The notes beneath the pieces were generated by a model. It was not told the origin of the DNA. It searched no databases and was given only the letters and a program-made list of their open reading frames with translations. The translations under genes and the position numbers were made by a program. This document shows positions 40,460 to 42,861 of a stretch of DNA of 42,861 nt, piece by piece (the first letter of the stretch is position 1; every line of letters begins with the position of its first letter). The DNA lies in contig JAFDWF010000141.1 of the NCBI GenBank assembly GCA_018268575.1, positions 1-42,861 of the forward strand, read 5' to 3'. The DNA comes from Actinomycetota bacterium (GTDB lineage Bacteria; Actinomycetota; Thermoleophilia; Solirubrobacterales; 70-9).

Positions 40460-41460
40460 CGGCCGAAGGAGAGCGAGGGCAGGGGCAGGGTCGCCGCCGT
40501 GTGGAGTCCGGGGGAGGCCCGCAGCAGCTTCGGGATGACGTTGGCGACAAGCGCCGCGGTGGCGCCGCCGCCGTCGATCTCGGGCTCGATCCGGGCGCGG
40601 ATCGGCGGGTCCCCGAGGATCTCGATGAAGTCACCGGTCTCCACGCCGTCGGCGGCCGGCTGTAGCTGCTGGGGATGGTCGAATTCGAGGACCGTCGAGC
40701 CGTCGCGGCGGGCGAACGCCTGCTGGCGGATCCCGGCGACCCGGCCGGCGTCGACCACGGTGTCGCCGTGTTGGCGCCGGGAGGTGGCCACGATCGGCTC
40801 GGCGCGTTCCTCAAACGAATCCCATCGCAGGCCGGTGGCCTCGCTGATCAAGGCCGCCGACTCGCGGAAGCCGACGTGGCCGACGATCTCGCCCAGCTCC
40901 CTGGCGCGGGCGTGCTCTGCCGTGTCCAGGCCGACGCCGAAGGAGCGCAGGACGGAGGTGCCGAAGGGGGAGAGGTCGTTGACCCGCCTGACGTTGATCC
41001 GCTCGACCGTGATGCAGGCCGCCGTCAGGCAGATCGGCAGCACGTCCATGCTGAAGCCGGGGTTGACACCGGTGCCGGTCACGGCGCGGCCCGCCCGCTT
41101 CGCGGCGGCGTCGATCTGCGCCGCCGCGGTAGCGCTCGAGGCGGCGGGGACGACCATCTCCTCGCCGCAGCTGACCACATGCATGCCCCGGCCGAGCGCC
41201 CACTCGATCTGCGGTGCGAGCTGGGAGAGCAGGCTGTGGGTGGCGATTACGCAAGTTTCGGCGTCCGCGTCGACTTCCTCGGGACGCTCGACGATCGTGA
41301 CGCCGTTCGGTGGGGCGCCCAGGACCGTTCCGAGGTCGGCGCCGACCTGGTGGCTGATCGCCGCGACGATTTCGTATTCCCGGTCTAGCAGTGCTTGCGC
41401 GATTCGCAATCCCATCGCTCCCAAGCCCCAGACGAGGACAGAGTTCCGGGCGCCTTTCAC
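40453..41460 (-). CDS. ord: 2,4-diaminopentanoate dehydrogenase-like NAD(P)-dependent enzyme
   Basis: A 335-residue dihydrodipicolinate-reductase-type dehydrogenase. The dinucleotide loop is VWGLGAMGLRIAQAL (12-17), then ATHSLLSQLAP, VVSCGEEMVVPA and TGTGVNPGFSMDVLP. In ornithine fermentation Ord converts 2,4-diaminopentanoate to 2-amino-4-ketopentanoate, the OrtAB substrate, and ortAB faces this gene. The GTG start at 41460 overlaps the racemase stop (GTGA), so the two are coupled. Substrate assignment rests on context plus fold-level similarity. Confidence 0.8.
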   Translation of the reverse strand: MKGARNSVLVWGLGAMGLRIAQALLDREYEIVAAISHQVGADLGTVLGAPPNGVTIVERPEEVDADAETCVIATHSLLSQLAPQIEWALGRGMHVVSCGEEMVVPAASSATAAAQIDAAAKRAGRAVTGTGVNPGFSMDVLPICLTAACITVERINVRRVNDLSPFGTSVLRSFGVGLDTAEHARARELGEIVGHVGFRESAALISEATGLRWDSFEERAEPIVATSRRQHGDTVVDAGRVAGIRQQAFARRDGSTVLEFDHPQQLQPAADGVETGDFIEILGDPPIRARIEPEIDGGGATAALVANVIPKLLRASPGLHTAATLPLPSLSFGRR

Positions 41461-42551
41461 GACGACGTCCCCGCTGTCTGCGGTAATCCGATCAAGCGCC
41501 TCGGGAGCTCCGGGCTGATCCCGACCAGGACGTCGTCGGCGGAGGCGCCAACCCGTGCCGCGATCGACTTGACCGAGGTCGGAGCGCCGGCCTCGCCGCC
41601 GACCACCAACGCCCCTTGGCCCGGCTTGGCGCGGACCTCGCTGACGTCGACCATCGTGTAGTCGAGCGATGGCCTGACGACGAACGGGCAGTTGTGGCCG
41701 TCGATTCGGGCGGCTCCCCCCTGCCATCGTCTAGCGTCGAGGCCGTGCGCGACGCCGATCGCAAGCGTCGCGATCTCAGTGTCGCGGTCCAGTCGCCTGC
41801 CTTCATAGCCGATCGGCTCGCCGCGAGGAACCGATCGGAGCTCAAGAACCGGGGCAAAGACGCTCAAGGTCGGTCGCAAGCTGACAAGCTCGGAGTCGAC
41901 CCCCGTCGGGTGGCAACCGAAAACCGAGATCCCCGGCCGGGCAATTGCGCCGCAGAGGTCGGGACGCTGGATCAGCACGCTCGAGCCGCCGACGTGAGTG
42001 GGTACCCCGGCGGGGGCAACCCGCCTCAGCAGCTCCACCTCGAGCTCGACGTCGGTCCACTTGCCGCGATCGGCCGCCGCTACATGGCAGAACACGCCGA
42101 CCAGCGTCGCCCCTCGCGCGGCGATCGCTTCGACCAGCCGGTGGAGCCGATCCGGCGCGACCCCAAGACGACGGAGCCCGGTGTCGACGAGGGCATGCAC
42201 CCGCGCGGCCGGCGGCAGGGCTTCGGCGCCCTCGATGGTCGAGACGGTGACCTGGACGTCGCGCTCGATGCATTCCTGCAGCGCCGTTCCGTAGGCCGGA
42301 CCGAGGCAGATCACCCTACCCGGGGCGAAGCTCGCCAGGCGGATCGCATCGGCAGGCTCTGCCGCCGCGAGGTAGCCGGCTTCTTCGGCGAGGACAGGAG
42401 CGACGACCTCGAGGCCGTGACCGAACGCATTGGCCTTCAGCACCGCCGCGATCTCGGTTCCGGTCTTGGCTCGCGCCCGGAGTGCGGCGAGGTTGGCTAG
42501 GAGGGCCGCGGCATCGACCTCTACCCAGGGGAACATGCCGCAGTTAAACAT
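41457..42551 (-). CDS. Alanine racemase-family PLP enzyme (alanine or ornithine racemase)
   Basis: A 364-residue fold-type III racemase. WVEVDAAALLANLAAL leads to the PLP-lysine motif AVLKANAFGHG. HVGGSSVLIQRPD and CGAIARPGISVFG follow, then GYEGRRLDRDTEIATLAIGV and CPFVVRPSLDYTMVDV. The family is that of Alr rather than clostridial Orr. In this operon it could racemise D-alanine (the OrtAB product) to L-alanine, or ornithine at pathway entry. No Shine-Dalgarno supports either ATG 42551 or ATG 42536; the former overlaps operator 6. Not needed for cell wall synthesis if another alr exists. Confidence 0.85.
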   Translation of the reverse strand: MFNCGMFPWVEVDAAALLANLAALRARAKTGTEIAAVLKANAFGHGLEVVAPVLAEEAGYLAAAEPADAIRLASFAPGRVICLGPAYGTALQECIERDVQVTVSTIEGAEALPPAARVHALVDTGLRRLGVAPDRLHRLVEAIAARGATLVGVFCHVAAADRGKWTDVELEVELLRRVAPAGVPTHVGGSSVLIQRPDLCGAIARPGISVFGCHPTGVDSELVSLRPTLSVFAPVLELRSVPRGEPIGYEGRRLDRDTEIATLAIGVAHGLDARRWQGGAARIDGHNCPFVVRPSLDYTMVDVSEVRAKPGQGALVVGGEAGAPTSVKSIAARVGASADDVLVGISPELPRRLIGLPQTAGTSS

Positions 42552-42568
42552 ACTTCTGACATCATACC
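42549..42568. promoter_or_regulatory. Candidate GntR operator 6 (racemase-ord promoter)
   Basis: CATACTTCTGACATCATACC holds two copies of the CATAC core and matches operators 2 and 5. It overlaps the first ATG of the racemase gene. Confidence 0.5.
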
Positions 42569-42723
42569 TTATGCTCCAGCGAATTCATGTCGACGAAAGC
42601 TGCGCCAGGCCGGAGATCGTTGAGGTCCGTGGTCCCGTCAGCCACATAGCTGAGCCGGCGCGACTTGATGGCGAAGAGGTTCACCGGGGCCGTGTTCCTG
42701 GTCGCCGAAGACGTCGACGCCGA
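42562..42723 (-). other. Unrecognised short frame, probably the 3' remnant of a gene upstream of the racemase
   Basis: A minus-strand frame of 53 codons ends at 42562, ten bases before the racemase ATG. It reads VNLFAIKSRRLSYVADGTTD and ends FVDMNSLEHKV, which looks like natural protein sequence. A stop at 42724-42726 and the repeat beyond it cut it off, and no start codon is convincing. I do not recognise the family. A plus-strand frame from 42668 (FTGAVFLVAEDVDADYKRLR, glyoxalase-like) overlaps it, and only one can be real. Confidence 0.3.
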
Positions 42724-42754
42724 CTACAAGCGCCTCAGAGCCCCTTTCAGAATG

Positions 42755-42861
42755 CCCCGCACACGTCTGGCGGCGGCGGACACACTGCGCGGTGCGGCGT
42801 CCTCGGCCGGCCAAATAGCGCTGCTATTCGGCCGGCCTGCGTCCTTGCCCCGCTTGGTCCG
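42755..42861. repeat. Hairpin repeat related to the ortB-ord segment, cut by the window end
   Basis: CCCCGCACAC, GCGGCGTCCTCGG, CTGCGTCCTTG and GCTTGGTC occur in the same order as at 40311-40424. The hairpin between the boxes is different and stronger: GGCCGGCC arms extended by AATAGC/GCTATT, with a short loop. No gene seen in this stretch. Confidence 0.6.

Noticed and set aside
42668..42861. Plus-strand glyoxalase-like frame (VAEDVDADYKRLR) open to the window edge
   Set aside because: Too short to judge, runs into the repeat hairpin and overlaps an equally plausible minus-strand frame.
1..42861. CRISPR arrays, tRNA or rRNA genes, integrase or transposase genes
   Set aside because: None seen by reading both strands; repeats present are palindromic and dispersed, not arrayed with spacers.

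Overview
The window is very GC-rich, densely coded DNA with GTG and TTG starts. Many start codons sit only 6-12 bases after a TANNNT-type -10 box. Gene content and style (fused CysNC, a DtxR-type regulator beside an FTR1 permease, an MrfA-type helicase, FadR-type GntR control of acyl-CoA genes, PotABCD-like import) fit a high-GC actinobacterium. Thermoleophilia/Solirubrobacterales is my best guess, but this is inference and was not checked by any search.

Region 1 (1-20964) is mostly core metabolism: the end of a sulfate adenylyltransferase/APS kinase fusion, a PHP phosphoesterase, a biotin carboxylase-BCCP fusion, a secreted sulfatase, a type II haloacid dehalogenase, sucC-sucD, a PLP aminotransferase, a DtxR-family regulator divergent from an FTR1 iron permease, an HAD IIB phosphatase divergent from a dihydropteroate synthase-like gene, an MrfA/YprA-type helicase, a LOG-like protein, a methyltransferase and a GH15 glucoamylase-like protein. 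This part is full of palindromic repeats. There are two ~0.6 kb related intergenic repeats in opposite orientation, a 49-nt palindrome found once between genes and once in frame inside the GH15 gene, a 47-nt palindrome found twice at gene 3' ends, and two long hairpins.

Region 2 (about 21000-22310) is a gene graveyard. It holds a frameshifted dihydroorotate-dehydrogenase-like remnant, a fragment of the DUF6537 region of an indolepyruvate ferredoxin oxidoreductase, and a broken SDR that has lost its active-site segment.

Region 3 (22313-42551) looks like one catabolic island. Left part: SDR, thiolase, DUF35 protein, MaoC hydratase, alpha/beta hydrolase, LLM flavin oxidoreductase, a double-length acyl-CoA dehydrogenase and an ADP-forming acyl-CoA synthetase. 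Middle: a FadR-type GntR regulator, an M20 amidohydrolase and an M24 creatinase/ectoine-hydrolase-like protein. Right part: a PotD/PotBC-fusion/PotA importer co-directional with ortA-ortB (2-amino-4-ketopentanoate thiolase), facing a racemase-ord operon (2,4-diaminopentanoate dehydrogenase). A related AT-rich motif (core ATCATA, best copy a 15-bp palindrome) lies at six gene heads or junctions in this block and nowhere else that I noticed, so I infer one regulon under the local GntR protein. The ort/ord genes are the lower half of the clostridial ornithine pathway, but the ornithine aminomutase is not in the window. Either it lies elsewhere or the pathway is fed by another 2,4-diaminopentanoate precursor released by the M24 and M20 hydrolases.

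The right edge (42552-42861) holds a short unrecognised reading frame and a hairpin repeat related to the segment between ortB and ord.
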